Shown: one piece after another, positions 34,199 through 42,830 of the stretch
How positions within the stretch are numbered: the first letter of the stretch is position 1
How the letters are laid out: the number at the start of each line of letters is the position of its first letter
Assembly (NCBI RefSeq): GCF_031127875.1
Contig: NZ_JARXIA010000007.1
Location: 124,001 to 188,000 of the forward strand
DNA length: 64,000 nt
Source: Pelagicoccus sp. SDUM812005
GTDB lineage: Bacteria > Verrucomicrobiota > Verrucomicrobiia > Opitutales > Opitutaceae
Reading direction: 5' to 3'
Notes under the pieces: model-generated
What the model was told of the DNA's origin: nothing
Databases searched by the model: none
Seen by the model: only the letters and a program-made list of their open reading frames with translations
Program-made: the position numbers and the translations under genes

Positions 34199-35356
34199 AT
34201 GATGAATTCGGAAGGAATCGATACGGTTCGCTTGTGGAAGCTAGCGGAGTGTGGACAGAGCTATTGGCTAGACAATTTGACGCGAGAGATGTTGCACAAT
34301 GGAGAATTGTCCGCTCGCATCCAAGGAGAGGGCCTGCGAGGCATAACCAGCAATCCCAAAACGTTTTCGGACTCGGTACGATCTGGGACCTTGTACAACG
34401 AGGAGATCGAAAGCCTCGTGGCCAAGGGCGAATCCAGCGAGTCGATTTACGAAGCCCTGATGGTCTCGGACGTGCAACGCGCCTGTGATGAATTCGAGAA
34501 TTTGTATCGGGATACGGAGGGCCGGGACGGCTATGTCAGTATTGAAGTCGACCCGCGCTTGGCTCGGGAAGCCGAAGCGACCCTCGTGGCAGCGAGAGGT
34601 CTTTGGAAGAAGGTGAATCGCCCGAATGCGATGATAAAGATCCCAGCCACCGTAGACTGCCTTCCGACGATCGAAGAAGCCTTGGTAGAGGGGATCAACG
34701 TAAACATCACGCTCATCTTTTCCGTATCTCGGTATCGCGAGGTTGCGGCGTGTTACCTGCGGGCTTTGAGGCGCCGGGAAAAGGAGGGCCGCGAAGTGGA
34801 TCGCCTCGCCTCGGTGGCGAGCTTTTTCCTGAGCCGGGTCGACGCCAAGGTCGACGGGCTTTTGGAGGCGGCTGCCGTTTCGCCCTCCGAATTGGAGCTT
34901 GCCGAGGCCTTGCGGGGCAAGGCGGCGATCGCTCTGGCTCGAACCGCGTATTCGGATTTCAAGGATTTGAGGGAAGGAAACGCTTGGAAGGACGCCCTTG
35001 AGTCTAAGGGTGCCAGGCCGCAGCGATTGTTGTGGGCGAGCACCTCCGTGAAGGATGATCGGTATCCGGAAAGTTACTACGTAGACGCGCTCGTTGGAAA
35101 GGAAACGGTGAATACCATGCCGGAATCCACAGCGGAGGCCTTCGCGAAGCTGGGAACGGTGGAGAAGGACGCGATCGAGCGGCGCGACGAAGAACCTGAA
35201 GGCGTTTTCGAAAAGCTTTGCAGTTTGGGAATCGACCTTGAAGCGGTGGCCCAGGACTTGGAGGAAGAGGGGATCCAGAAGTTTGTGGATGCCTTCGAGG
35301 AAGGGTTGCTCAGCGTGACGCGGCAAGCTAAGCAAGTAAGGGGCGACGCTGTCTAG
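34199..35356 (+). CDS. tal: Transaldolase
   Basis: 385 residues from the ATG at 34199 (a second ATG follows directly); AAAGGAGA lies 11-18 bases upstream. It moves a dihydroxyacetone unit between sugar phosphates in the pentose phosphate pathway. Motifs of the long (Tal subfamily with about 360-390 residues) form are present: GITSNPKTFSDSV, YVSIEVDPRLA, the Schiff-base Lys in NAMIKIPAT, NVNITLIFSVSRY and VASFFLSRVDAKVD. With phosphoketolase (39067) it can route pentose and hexose phosphates to acetyl phosphate. A strong terminator follows. Confidence 0.92.
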   Translation: MMNSEGIDTVRLWKLAECGQSYWLDNLTREMLHNGELSARIQGEGLRGITSNPKTFSDSVRSGTLYNEEIESLVAKGESSESIYEALMVSDVQRACDEFENLYRDTEGRDGYVSIEVDPRLAREAEATLVAARGLWKKVNRPNAMIKIPATVDCLPTIEEALVEGINVNITLIFSVSRYREVAACYLRALRRREKEGREVDRLASVASFFLSRVDAKVDGLLEAAAVSPSELELAEALRGKAAIALARTAYSDFKDLREGNAWKDALESKGARPQRLLWASTSVKDDRYPESYYVDALVGKETVNTMPESTAEAFAKLGTVEKDAIERRDEEPEGVFEKLCSLGIDLEAVAQDLEEEGIQKFVDAFEEGLLSVTRQAKQVRGDAV

Positions 35357-35392
35357 GATAGGGAGCGTCAACCTTCATCGTCAAAGTCGCAG

Positions 35393-35434
35393 AAGCCGAC
35401 TTCCCCGCGTAAAGGGGAAGTCGGCTTTGCTTTG
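35393..35434 (+). terminator. Terminator of the transaldolase transcript
   Basis: A 14-bp stem (AAGCCGACTTCCCC / GGGGAAGTCGGCTT) with a 7-base loop is followed by TTGCTTTG. It lies between convergent genes and may serve both. Confidence 0.8.
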
Positions 35435-35441
35435 AATGGGT

Positions 35442-36335
35442 TTAGAGTTGTTTCCGTCCGCCCGTCACTCCGTAGATTTCGGAGGTGATGTAGCTCGCTT
35501 CCTCGGAGGCGAGGAAGACATAGACAGGAGCCAGCTCGGCGGGTTGGGCGGGTCGCCCGAAGAGGGTGTTCTTCCCGAAGGATTCGACGGCATCGGGCGG
35601 CATGGTAGCGGGAATGAGCGGAGTCCAGACCGGGCCGGGCGCCACGGCGTTAACGCGGATTCCCTTATCGATGAGCTCTTGGGCGAGCGACTGGGTGAAG
35701 TTCGCGATGGCAGCCTTGGTCGCGGCGTAGGGCGCGAGGTACGAGCTCGGCGAGAACGCTTGGATAGAGGTCGTATTGATAATGGAACTACCCGGCCTCA
35801 TGTGAGGAACCGCGGACTGGGTGAGGTGGAAAAAGGCTTCGATATTGGTTTTGAATACATGGCGAATATCGTCCTCGGGTATTTCCTGGATGGATTCGTA
35901 GGTTTTTTGGAAGGCAGCGTTGTTGACGAGGATGTCGATGCGTCCGAATTGCTCGACCACTTGTTCGACGGCGGAAACGCAATTGGCTTTTTCGCTTTGG
36001 TCGGAGCGAATGGGCAGGGCTTTGCGGCCGCTGTCGATGATCAGGTTTTCGGTGGCGCGGGCGTCTTCGTCCTCGCTCAAGTAGGTGAAGGCGACGTCGG
36101 CTCCCTCGCGGGCGTAGGCGATCGCGATGGCCCGGCCGATACCGCTGTCGCCTCCGGTTATGAGGGCGACGCGTCCTGACAGCTTTTCGCAGCCGCGGTA
36201 GGTCTCTTCCCCGTGGTCTGCCTTGGGCTGCATTTCGTATTCGCTCCCGGGCATTTCTTGCGTGCTGGAAGGAAAGTCCGGTCGGGGATGTTTCGTGTTT
36301 GGATCTTTGTTGGGTTGAGGGTCCTGAGTTTGCAT
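35442..36335 (-). CDS. SDR-family oxidoreductase, GS39/YghA-like
   Basis: 297 residues. A Pro/Gln-rich N-terminal extension (about 50 residues, including DFPSSTQEMPGSEYEM) precedes a Rossmann fold: ALITGGDSGIGRAIAIAYAREGADV, NNAAFQ, the catalytic Ser in NTTSIQAF, and Y-x-x-x-K in YAATKAAIANF. The extended form is that of general stress protein 39/YghA, short-chain dehydrogenases of unknown aldehyde or alcohol substrate. Convergent with transaldolase. Confidence 0.9.
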   Translation of the reverse strand: MQTQDPQPNKDPNTKHPRPDFPSSTQEMPGSEYEMQPKADHGEETYRGCEKLSGRVALITGGDSGIGRAIAIAYAREGADVAFTYLSEDEDARATENLIIDSGRKALPIRSDQSEKANCVSAVEQVVEQFGRIDILVNNAAFQKTYESIQEIPEDDIRHVFKTNIEAFFHLTQSAVPHMRPGSSIINTTSIQAFSPSSYLAPYAATKAAIANFTQSLAQELIDKGIRVNAVAPGPVWTPLIPATMPPDAVESFGKNTLFGRPAQPAELAPVYVFLASEEASYITSEIYGVTGGRKQL

Positions 36336-36399
36336 GGTTGTTAGCTATTGCTTTGGTTGGATTAAATAGGTTGCCGCGAGGCGGTTGCGTTTGGTCCGT

Positions 36400-36618
36400 T
36401 TAGGCTTTTCGCTGAGGCGTCGAGGGGGAATTGCGTTGGGCGCTTTGACGCTTCGTCTTGGGAAGCGGTTGGGCCCCTTCGTCTTGGGGCTTGTCGAAGG
36501 TGACGCCGCGCTCGAAGGGAGTGCGTTCGTGGGGTCGCTTTCTTTGCTTGAGAAAGGAAGCGACGACGATTGCGATTGCTATAAAAGCGAGGACTGCGAA
36601 GACGTGCCAAGTGAACAT
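36400..36618 (-). CDS. Small single-pass membrane protein (unknown)
   Basis: 72 residues: an N-terminal membrane helix (VFAVLAFIAIAIVVASFLKQ) then a basic, Pro/Gln-rich cytosolic tail (KRPHERTPFERGVTFDKPQD). The helix plus charged tail is plausible for a real gene, but there is no family. It lies upstream of the SDR gene and downstream of the gene at 36662, all on the minus strand, so the three may share a transcript. Confidence 0.5.
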   Translation of the reverse strand: MFTWHVFAVLAFIAIAIVVASFLKQRKRPHERTPFERGVTFDKPQDEGAQPLPKTKRQSAQRNSPSTPQRKA

Positions 36619-36661
36619 AATGCGTAGGGGTTGATGAGCTGGGTGCGTTGTAGCGATTCAG

Positions 36662-37096
36662 TTATTCCTTGGTTTGACCCACTGCCGTCGCGTATTCCTG
36701 TACGGTTTCGTAGGCGTCGTCACGCAGGGCCAACCAATTTTTCGGGTCCGCGTCCTCGAGTGCTGAAACCTTTTGGTTTGCCTCCTTGCGCAGGGATTCG
36801 ATTTCTTGCGAAGGCTGTTCGGGAGCGGTTTGGTCCAGCTTGTCCAAGGTGAGTCGCAAGGCGGCGATTTCATTGTTCCGATCTTGCGGGGCTAGCTCGG
36901 AGTTCTCTCCTTGTGGCTGCTGGGCGGGGGCTTCGTTGGCTACCGAAGCGGCATTGGCTTCAGCGGTAGGGGAGGGCTCTCCTTGCTCTGGGTCGGCGGT
37001 CGCTGCTCGGTAGATCATATTGGCGCCCACCATGACAATGGCAGCGAGGGCGACAGGGAGGGCGATTCTCTTTACGTATCTATTAAGTTCTTTCAC
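36662..37096 (-). CDS. Membrane-anchored Glu/Gln/Ala-rich protein (unknown)
   Basis: 144 residues. One N-terminal membrane helix (RIALPVALAAIVMVGANMIY) is followed by a low-complexity linker (Pro, Ala, Glu, Asn) and a C-terminal helical domain (IAALRLTLDKLDQTAPEQPS...NWLALRDDAYETVQEYATAVG). No known family. It resembles small stress-linked envelope proteins in layout only. Confidence 0.6.
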   Translation of the reverse strand: MKELNRYVKRIALPVALAAIVMVGANMIYRAATADPEQGEPSPTAEANAASVANEAPAQQPQGENSELAPQDRNNEIAALRLTLDKLDQTAPEQPSQEIESLRKEANQKVSALEDADPKNWLALRDDAYETVQEYATAVGQTKE

Positions 37097-37292
37097 GGTT
37101 CTACAAGGTTGATCGTTTTGGTTTTATGCTTTGCTTTCCCAGTAGCTAAATCGGCGCCGATCGATGCGATGATGCCTTAAAATGCGATAGAACGGATTTC
37201 TATTTGGGCATTGTTATAGGGTAAGGATACGCCGCTAGCGAGGGAGAGAGGTGTTGTATCTAGAGCCCTTGCGTATTGCGAAGCGGAGACTG

Positions 37293-37308
37293 TGGCATCG
37301 TATTAGCT
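37293..37308 (+). promoter_or_regulatory. sigma54-like element abutting the start at 37321
   Basis: TGGCATCGTATTAGCT with GG-N10-GC spacing. The C of the -12 pair is 14 bases before the ATG. Confidence 0.4.
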
Positions 37309-37320
37309 AGGTGTAAGGCT

Positions 37321-37476
37321 ATGGGAGAAGAAGAACGAAAAGCTAGAAAACTGGGTATCCCTTTGATCTTAGTCGGAATGGGGCTGATTGTGCTGTATTT
37401 CATTGCCCATCAGCTCCTGATTGAGCCGAACGAACCGGATCACGTGGAGCCGGCGCCTGTAACGGAAGGGCGTTGA
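37321..37476 (+). CDS. Small single-pass membrane protein (unknown)
   Basis: 51 residues from the ATG at 37321: a charged start (MGEEERKARKLG), one membrane helix (IPLILVGMGLIVLYFIAHQLL) and an acidic Pro-rich end (EPNEPDHVEPAPVTEGR). It has no known family. The sigma54-like element directly upstream supports it being real. It precedes NDH-2 by 124 bases. Confidence 0.5.
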   Translation: MGEEERKARKLGIPLILVGMGLIVLYFIAHQLLIEPNEPDHVEPAPVTEGR

Positions 37477-37491
37477 TATAGCTTAAGATCG

Positions 37492-37554
37492 GGGCGGCTG
37501 TTCCTGTTGCAATGTGTCGTAGCAAGAAGGCGTTTTGCACTGGATCAGCCGCCC
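37492..37554. repeat. Inverted repeat between small membrane gene and NDH-2
   Basis: GGGCGGCTG (37492-37500) mirrors CAGCCGCCC (37546-37554) with a 45-base spacer. No T-run follows. It could be an attenuator-like leader structure of NDH-2. Confidence 0.3.
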
Positions 37555-37600
37555 TTAGGTTAAGCTAAACATTAAACCAGCAACGAGGAGCCACGGTGAT

Positions 37601-38917
37601 ATGGAAGGCGTAAGAAAAAGGATATTAGTTTTAGGGGGCGGATTTGGAGGGCTTGCGTTCGTCAAAGCCTTTGATTGCCCCGGCGTAGAGATAACGCTCA
37701 TCGACAAGGAGAACCATCACCTCTTCCAGCCTCTTCTTTACCAAGTCGCTACGGCGGGACTTGCTGCTCCCGATATAGCGGAGCCTTTGAGGACTCTTTT
37801 TTCCAAGCGGAAAGAAGTGCAGGTCTTGATGGATGAGGTGCGGGACATCGATCTGGAAAAGAGTTTGGTAAGGACCCCGCATCAGAGCCTGAGCTACGAC
37901 TATCTCGTGATTGCCCTAGGCGGGCGCACCAATTACTTCGGCAAGGATGATTGGGAGAAGCACGCTTCCGGACTGAAAACCTTGGCCGACGCTCACCGGA
38001 TTCGCAACGAAGTGCTCGGCGCCTTCGAGATGGCCGAAAACCTTGCGGAGGACAACGCGGAACGGCGTAGGTTGATGAGCGCCGTGGTTATCGGCGGAGG
38101 TCCAACGGGCGTGGAGATGGCGGGGGCTTTGGCGGAATTGACACATCGGTACTTCAGGAGGGATTTTCGTCGAATCAATCCGAAGCAGGCTCGCGTAATC
38201 TTGGTCGATGTTGCGGATCGCGTTTTGCCGATGTATTCAGAATCTCTGTCAGCCAGCGCTAAGCGTCAGCTGGAGGGGCTCGGTGTGCAAGTGATGACAG
38301 GCAAGAAGGTGGAGGATATCCAAGCCCGCAAGGTGGTATTGGAAGATTTTGAGATCGAAGCGGAGAACATCATTTGGACGGCTGGAGTTTCCGCGAATCC
38401 GGTGGTGGAGAAACTTGATACGCCGAAAGCGAAGGGAGGTCGCTTGAAGGTGGAGCCTGACTGCAGCTTGCCGGGGTACGCGAACGTCTTTGCGATCGGG
38501 GACATCGCTGCCTTGGAAGATGCGAAAGGGAAGCAGGTGCCGGGGGTGGCTCCGGCGGCAATCCAGATGGCGAAGCATGCAGCGAAACTCATCCAGGCGG
38601 AGATAACGAGGGGCCGCAGCCAAGGCGAGGCCGCAGAGCGCGAGTCCTTCGTGTACAGGGACAAGGGGCAGATGGCTACGATTGGGAGGAGCCGAGCGGT
38701 GGCATCTGCCATGGGGCGCGAGTTTTCCGGTTTTGTGGCCTGGTTCGCTTGGCTGGCAATTCACTTGGTCACCTTGGTGGGAATGAGGAATCGCCTTTCT
38801 GTATTTATGAAGTGGATATACAAGTACGTGCAGAATAAGCCGGGGGCCCGGATTATCTGGCGTGCGGCGCCGGGTCGCGTGGAGGTCGAGCGGACGAGCG
38901 ATCGCCTGGTGCTGTAG
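37601..38917 (+). CDS. ndh: Type II NADH:quinone oxidoreductase
   Basis: 438 residues. It oxidises NADH and reduces quinone without proton pumping. The FAD-binding motif is LVLGGGFGGLAFVKAF, the NADH site AVVIGGGPTGVEMAGALAEL, and a late FAD contact is VFAIGDIAALED. The C-terminal part contains hydrophobic and amphipathic helices for membrane attachment (GFVAWFAWLAIHLVTLVG). It would feed electrons to the ACIII-caa3 chain. It is convergent with phosphoketolase; a MITE-like repeat lies between them. Confidence 0.92.
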   Translation: MEGVRKRILVLGGGFGGLAFVKAFDCPGVEITLIDKENHHLFQPLLYQVATAGLAAPDIAEPLRTLFSKRKEVQVLMDEVRDIDLEKSLVRTPHQSLSYDYLVIALGGRTNYFGKDDWEKHASGLKTLADAHRIRNEVLGAFEMAENLAEDNAERRRLMSAVVIGGGPTGVEMAGALAELTHRYFRRDFRRINPKQARVILVDVADRVLPMYSESLSASAKRQLEGLGVQVMTGKKVEDIQARKVVLEDFEIEAENIIWTAGVSANPVVEKLDTPKAKGGRLKVEPDCSLPGYANVFAIGDIAALEDAKGKQVPGVAPAAIQMAKHAAKLIQAEITRGRSQGEAAERESFVYRDKGQMATIGRSRAVASAMGREFSGFVAWFAWLAIHLVTLVGMRNRLSVFMKWIYKYVQNKPGARIIWRAAPGRVEVERTSDRLVL

Positions 38918-38964
38918 AGAACCGTGGTCGCAGGGTTGCTTGAATGGTGGCTTTTCGCGCCCGC

Positions 38965-39069
38965 TAGAGCGTTTTTCGTTTAGTTAGCCGTACTGTGTGA
39001 TGAGGGAAACGCGGCGTGCCCGGCGGTCCCGCCCTACCTTATGCGAAAGATGAAACGAAATATGCTCTA
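38965..39069. mobile_element. MITE-like element with terminal inverted repeats, copy A
   Basis: 105 bases. The left end TAGAGCGTTTTTCGTTT and right end AAACGAAATATGCTCTA are inverted repeats, each flanked by or including TA, as in Tc1/mariner-IS630-type elements. The middle (CCGTACTGTGTGATGAGG and GCGGCGTGCC) matches copy B at 55504. This copy has about 18 extra bases (39021-39038). Its right TIR provides the TAG stop of the phosphoketolase gene on the minus strand. No transposase is encoded. Confidence 0.7.
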
Positions 39070-41448
39070 AGCAGGGTTTTTAGCTCGGAAGTCGGAAACC
39101 TCCGGCATGTCGGCGCCGTGGAGGCGAATGTAGTTTGCATGGCGGTCGAGGTGCAAGGCGGCGAAATCGGCGAGGCGGTTGGCGTCGGAATGGTCCGGGA
39201 GGGCGTGGGCAACTGCGTTCATTAAGCTGTATCGATCCAGCTTGTTGCTTACCAGCATGTCGAAGGGAGTGGTGGTGCCTCCTTCCTCCAAGTAGCCGTG
39301 AACGTCGAAGCGTCGGTTGTTGCGGCGCTCGTGGAGAAGTTGATGGACGAGGCTCGGGTAGCCATGGAAAGCGAATACCACCGGAACGTCCTTTGGAAAG
39401 AGGGCTTCGAATGCGGCGTGGCTCTTGCCGTTGATATACTGATCCGAATGTTGGATACAAAGGAGGTCGACGATGTTGATAACGCTGAAGCGGATGTTGG
39501 GGGCTTGTTGCTTGAGCAACGCGGCGCAGGCGATCGTTTCGAGAGTCGGCACGTCGCCGGCGCAGGCGAGCACGATCTCTGGCGTTTCGTCCTCGTTGAG
39601 GTTCCCCGCCCAGCCGATGCGTCCGAGGCCTTCTTGGCAATGGGCTTGGGCCTCCTCCGGACCGAACCAGAGGGGAGCGTCCTTTTTGCCGGTGACGATT
39701 GCGTTGATGGAATTGCGGCTGCCGAGGCAGTGGGCGACGGTGTATAGGAGGGTATTGGCGTCGGGTGGCAGGTAGATGTGGGTGAGTCCGGCCTTTTGGT
39801 TGAGCAGATGGTTCAGGAAGCCGGGGGCCTGGTGGGTGAAGCCGTTATGGTCCTGTTGCCAGACGTGGGAGGAGAGCAAGTAGTTGAGCGACGCGAGCGG
39901 CGTTCTCCACTTGGTCTCCTTGCTGACTTTGATCCATTTCGCGTATTGGTTGACCATGGAGTCGACGATGTGGATGAAGGCTTCGTAGCTTGAGAAAAGG
40001 CCGTGGCGGCCGGTGAGCAGGTAACCTTCTAGCCATCCCTGACACAGGTGTTCACTGAGAGCTTCCATGACGCGACCCTTGGGAGCGAGGTCCGTATCGC
40101 CTTCCTCCGGTTTGCGCATCCACACCCGATCGGTGTTTTCGAATACGGGGTCGAGGCGGTTCGACTCGAACTCGTCTGGCGAGAAAATGCGGAAATTGTC
40201 AGGATTATTGGATACGACATCGCGTAGATAGATCCCAACGGTTTGGGAGGGATTCGCGGAAGCTTGGCCCGGCTCGGAGAGAGGCTTGGCGTGGGCGCCG
40301 AGGTCGGGAAGGATCAGGTCCGTCAGAGCGTTGCCTCCGTTCGTCTCCGGGCAGAGGCTCATGGCCAGCCCTTCGGGAGGGAGGTTTGCCTGCACGAGTT
40401 CGCTGGGGACCCCGTGGTCGTCGAAGAGTTCGTCGGGGCGGTAGCTTTGCAGCCAGGTCGCCAGTTGCTCCAGTTGGGTCCTATCGCTGTGGACGTCGGC
40501 TAGGGGAACTTGGTGGGAGCGGTAGGAGCCTTCTACCGGTTGGCCGTCGAGCGACTGGGGACCGGTCCATCCCTTCGGCGTTCGCAGGATGATCAAGGGC
40601 CAGCGAGGGCGTTGGCCGGGCTGGCGGTTGGCGGCCTGCTCGCGGATCGCCTTAATGTTCTGGAAGCATTGGTCGAGGGTCTGGGCCATGGTTTGGTGCA
40701 TGGCTGCGGGCTGGTCGCCTTCGACGAAGCGCGGTTCGTAGCCGTAGCCGCGAAACAGGTGTTCGAGCTCCTCCGCGCTTAGGGCGGAGAAGAGGGAAGG
40801 GCTGGCGATCTTGTATTCGTTGAGATGGAGGATTGGCAGGACGGCGCCGTCGCACTGAGGGTTCAGGAACTTGTTGGCGTGCCAGGAGGTGGCGGTCGGG
40901 CCCGTTTCCGCTTCTCCGTCGCCGACCACGCAAACTGCGACCAGATCGGGCTTGTCGAGCACGGCCCCGAAGGCATGGGCGAGAGCGTAGCCGAGTTCGC
41001 CGCCTTCGTGGATCGATCCCGGCGTGTAGGGCGAAACGTGGCTGGAAGATCCGCCGGGCCATGAGAAGGCTGTAACCAGCTTTTCCACGCCTTCTGCGCG
41101 GTAGGGAAAATCGGGATACGTCATTTCGTAGGCGCGATCCAGGAAGGCGCAGGCGTTGACGGCGGCCCCGCCGTGTCCGGGACCGGCCAGGAAGAGGCAG
41201 CGGGATTCGGTCTTGCGGATGACGCGGTTGAGGTGGGCGTAGATAAAGGTGAGGCCGGGGCAGGTGCCCCAGTGGCCAAGGAGTCGGGGCTTGAGCTGGT
41301 GAGGAGCAAGAGGCTCTCGCAGCAAAGAGTTTTCTTTAAGGTAGATTTGGGCGGCCGAAAGGAAGTTGGCTGCTCTCCAGTAGGAATCGACGGGCGCGAG
41401 CTCGTTTTGCAGCTTATTTGTTTCGCATGATTCAGACGTAGCGGACAT
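39067..41448 (-). CDS. xfp: Phosphoketolase (xylulose-5-P / fructose-6-P)
   Basis: 793 residues, the usual phosphoketolase length. It splits xylulose-5-phosphate or fructose-6-phosphate with phosphate to give acetyl phosphate. TPP and family motifs: GHWGTCPGLTFIYAHLNR, GPGHGGAAVNACAFLD, SWPGGSSSHVSPYTPGSIHEGGELGYALAHAFGA, and VVGDGEAETGPTATSWHANKFLN. C-terminal domains read NIVDLLCIQ and YLEEGGTTTPFDML. With transaldolase and pyruvate oxidase it allows acetate or acetyl-P overflow. The last codon is adjacent to the repeat at 38965. Its promoter element lies almost at the start codon. Confidence 0.95.
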   Translation of the reverse strand: MSATSESCETNKLQNELAPVDSYWRAANFLSAAQIYLKENSLLREPLAPHQLKPRLLGHWGTCPGLTFIYAHLNRVIRKTESRCLFLAGPGHGGAAVNACAFLDRAYEMTYPDFPYRAEGVEKLVTAFSWPGGSSSHVSPYTPGSIHEGGELGYALAHAFGAVLDKPDLVAVCVVGDGEAETGPTATSWHANKFLNPQCDGAVLPILHLNEYKIASPSLFSALSAEELEHLFRGYGYEPRFVEGDQPAAMHQTMAQTLDQCFQNIKAIREQAANRQPGQRPRWPLIILRTPKGWTGPQSLDGQPVEGSYRSHQVPLADVHSDRTQLEQLATWLQSYRPDELFDDHGVPSELVQANLPPEGLAMSLCPETNGGNALTDLILPDLGAHAKPLSEPGQASANPSQTVGIYLRDVVSNNPDNFRIFSPDEFESNRLDPVFENTDRVWMRKPEEGDTDLAPKGRVMEALSEHLCQGWLEGYLLTGRHGLFSSYEAFIHIVDSMVNQYAKWIKVSKETKWRTPLASLNYLLSSHVWQQDHNGFTHQAPGFLNHLLNQKAGLTHIYLPPDANTLLYTVAHCLGSRNSINAIVTGKKDAPLWFGPEEAQAHCQEGLGRIGWAGNLNEDETPEIVLACAGDVPTLETIACAALLKQQAPNIRFSVINIVDLLCIQHSDQYINGKSHAAFEALFPKDVPVVFAFHGYPSLVHQLLHERRNNRRFDVHGYLEEGGTTTPFDMLVSNKLDRYSLMNAVAHALPDHSDANRLADFAALHLDRHANYIRLHGADMPEVSDFRAKNPA

Positions 41449-41459
41449 GCGGCCGAATT

Positions 41460-41476
41460 TGCAGTTTTCGGGCCAA
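41460..41476 (-). promoter_or_regulatory. sigma54-like element abutting the phosphoketolase start
   Basis: Minus-strand TTGGCCCGAAAACTGCA with GG-N10-GC spacing. The C of the -12 pair is 13 bases before the ATG at 41448, with no other in-frame start near. Confidence 0.55.
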
Positions 41477-41555
41477 GTGAAGGGCTCCGTTTACGAGCCT
41501 AGGGGCATTCGCGAAAGGACTGCATTGCGCAGCGAAGGACGAAGGCGAGGGAGGC

Positions 41556-41571
41556 TGGCGCGGGGACTGCG
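41556..41571 (+). promoter_or_regulatory. sigma54-like element abutting the ExoD start
   Basis: TGGCGCGGGGACTGCG with GG-N10-GC spacing. The C of the -12 pair is 15 bases before the ATG at 41585. It is divergent from the phosphoketolase element 80 bases away. Confidence 0.5.
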
Positions 41572-41584
41572 AGGGAAGCAAGCT

Positions 41585-42181
41585 ATGGAAAATGCGATTT
41601 GCGATGAACCACCGAAGGGTCTGGAGGAGATGCTGGATCGGCTGATCGAGGCGGCAGACTCGGGGGAGTCGGTGACGGTGGAGTCGATGATGGAAGCCGT
41701 GGGACGGCGGTCCTTCGGGCCGATCGTGCTGTTGGTAGGGCTGGTCGCGATGTCTCCCTTGAGCGGCATACCGACGATTCCCTCGATCCTAGGGATCGTG
41801 GTGGTGTTGGTAGCGGGACAGCTATTGGTGGGACGAAAGCATTTTTGGATACCGAAGCGCCTGCTGCGGCGTTCGATTCCCTCCGACAAGTTCGCGAAGG
41901 CCTTGAAGGTGTTGCTGCCCGCCGGACGCTTCGTGGACCGATTTCTCAGGCCGAGACTGACTTTTCTAACCCGTGGTGGCGGGGCTTACTTGATGGCGGT
42001 GCTGTGCGTGTTGGTGGGGGCTACTATGCCGCCCTTGGAGCTGCTACCCTTTTTGGCGACGACGGCGGGCGCGGCTTTGACGGCCTACGGACTCGCCTTG
42101 ATCGCCCATGACGGGATGCTCGCTCTGGTCGCCATCGGAGCGACCTTTGGAGTGGGATACCTTGCGGTGAGCGCCCTGTAG
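41585..42181 (+). CDS. ExoD-family membrane protein
   Basis: 198 residues from the ATG at 41585. An N-terminal helical segment (LEEMLDRLIEAADSGESVTVESMMEAVGRRSFGPIVLLVGL) and four to five membrane helices follow the ExoD pattern: MSPLSGIPTIPSILGIVVVLVAGQLLVGRKHFWIPKRLLRR and a late PPLELLPFLATTAGAALTAYGLALIAHDG. ExoD was linked to exopolysaccharide production and alkaline tolerance in rhizobia; the mechanism is unknown. Divergent from phosphoketolase. Confidence 0.87.
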   Translation: MENAICDEPPKGLEEMLDRLIEAADSGESVTVESMMEAVGRRSFGPIVLLVGLVAMSPLSGIPTIPSILGIVVVLVAGQLLVGRKHFWIPKRLLRRSIPSDKFAKALKVLLPAGRFVDRFLRPRLTFLTRGGGAYLMAVLCVLVGATMPPLELLPFLATTAGAALTAYGLALIAHDGMLALVAIGATFGVGYLAVSAL

Positions 42182-42201
42182 AGGGGGGCGATCGTGTTTC
42201 G

Positions 42202-42582
42202 CTAAAAGACCTTGGAGAAGGCGGAGCGGTGTTTGGCCACGAAGGCGTAGGCCCGTTCGCTCAGGGCCGCGAATCGGGGCGAACTGCGGTACCAGCGGTC
42301 CAGGAAGCGAAGTCGGGCGCTCTGCAGAGAGCGGAAGGCGGCCGCGGCGCCGGAGTAGATGTATCCATTTGGTTCGAACAGGTAGATGCGTTTCTGGAAA
42401 TCGGGTCGGTAGGGCCCCGTCTTGGGATAGCCGCCGCTTTGGTAGGTACAGTCGTCGATCGCTCCCTTGGTCCAACGGCGCCAGGTGCGGACGCAGCGTT
42501 TGCAGAATCCGCAGTCGCCGTCCCACACCAGCAGCGGGCGTTCGAGCTGGGGGAAGGTGTACTTTTTTTCGGATACAGTCAT
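42202..42582 (-). CDS. DCC-family thiol-disulfide oxidoreductase-like protein (DUF393)
   Basis: 126 residues. The DCC signature is LVWDGDCGFCKRCVRTWRRW, with the CxxC pair after DGD. YLFEPNGYIYSGAAAAFRSLQSAR and RFLDRWYRSSPRFAALSERAYAFVAKHR are family-typical. The fold is thioredoxin-like, but substrates are unknown. Convergent with ExoD. Confidence 0.88.
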   Translation of the reverse strand: MTVSEKKYTFPQLERPLLVWDGDCGFCKRCVRTWRRWTKGAIDDCTYQSGGYPKTGPYRPDFQKRIYLFEPNGYIYSGAAAAFRSLQSARLRFLDRWYRSSPRFAALSERAYAFVAKHRSAFSKVF

Positions 42583-42613
42583 TGCAAGGCGGCGGTCTGG
42601 CAGGGATATGGGC

Positions 42614-42629
42614 CGCAGAAGCTGCGCCA
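42614..42629 (-). promoter_or_regulatory. sigma54-like promoter of the DCC gene
   Basis: Minus-strand TGGCGCAGCTTCTGCG with GG-N10-GC spacing. The predicted leader is about 20 bases. Confidence 0.45.
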
Positions 42630-42803
42630 GCGTTTTAGGGCGACAAGCCCTAGGAGTTGCGAGCGAACTGAGAGGTCGGCGTGGCTAATCGCATCTTAGC
42701 GGCTTCGCTTTTATGCGATTTGCATTGCGGGCGGAGCGAGCGGGCTTGGCGCTGCGGGGGCGAATGGAAGGCTCTTGAGAATGAAGGCGGGGCGGAAGGA
42801 GGT

Positions 42804-42819
42804 TGGCATCGTAAATGCG
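42804..42819 (+). promoter_or_regulatory. sigma54-like element abutting the start at 42831
   Basis: TGGCATCGTAAATGCG with GG-N10-GC spacing. The C of the -12 pair is 13 bases before the ATG. Confidence 0.45.
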
Positions 42820-42830
42820 TATCGCTGGGG

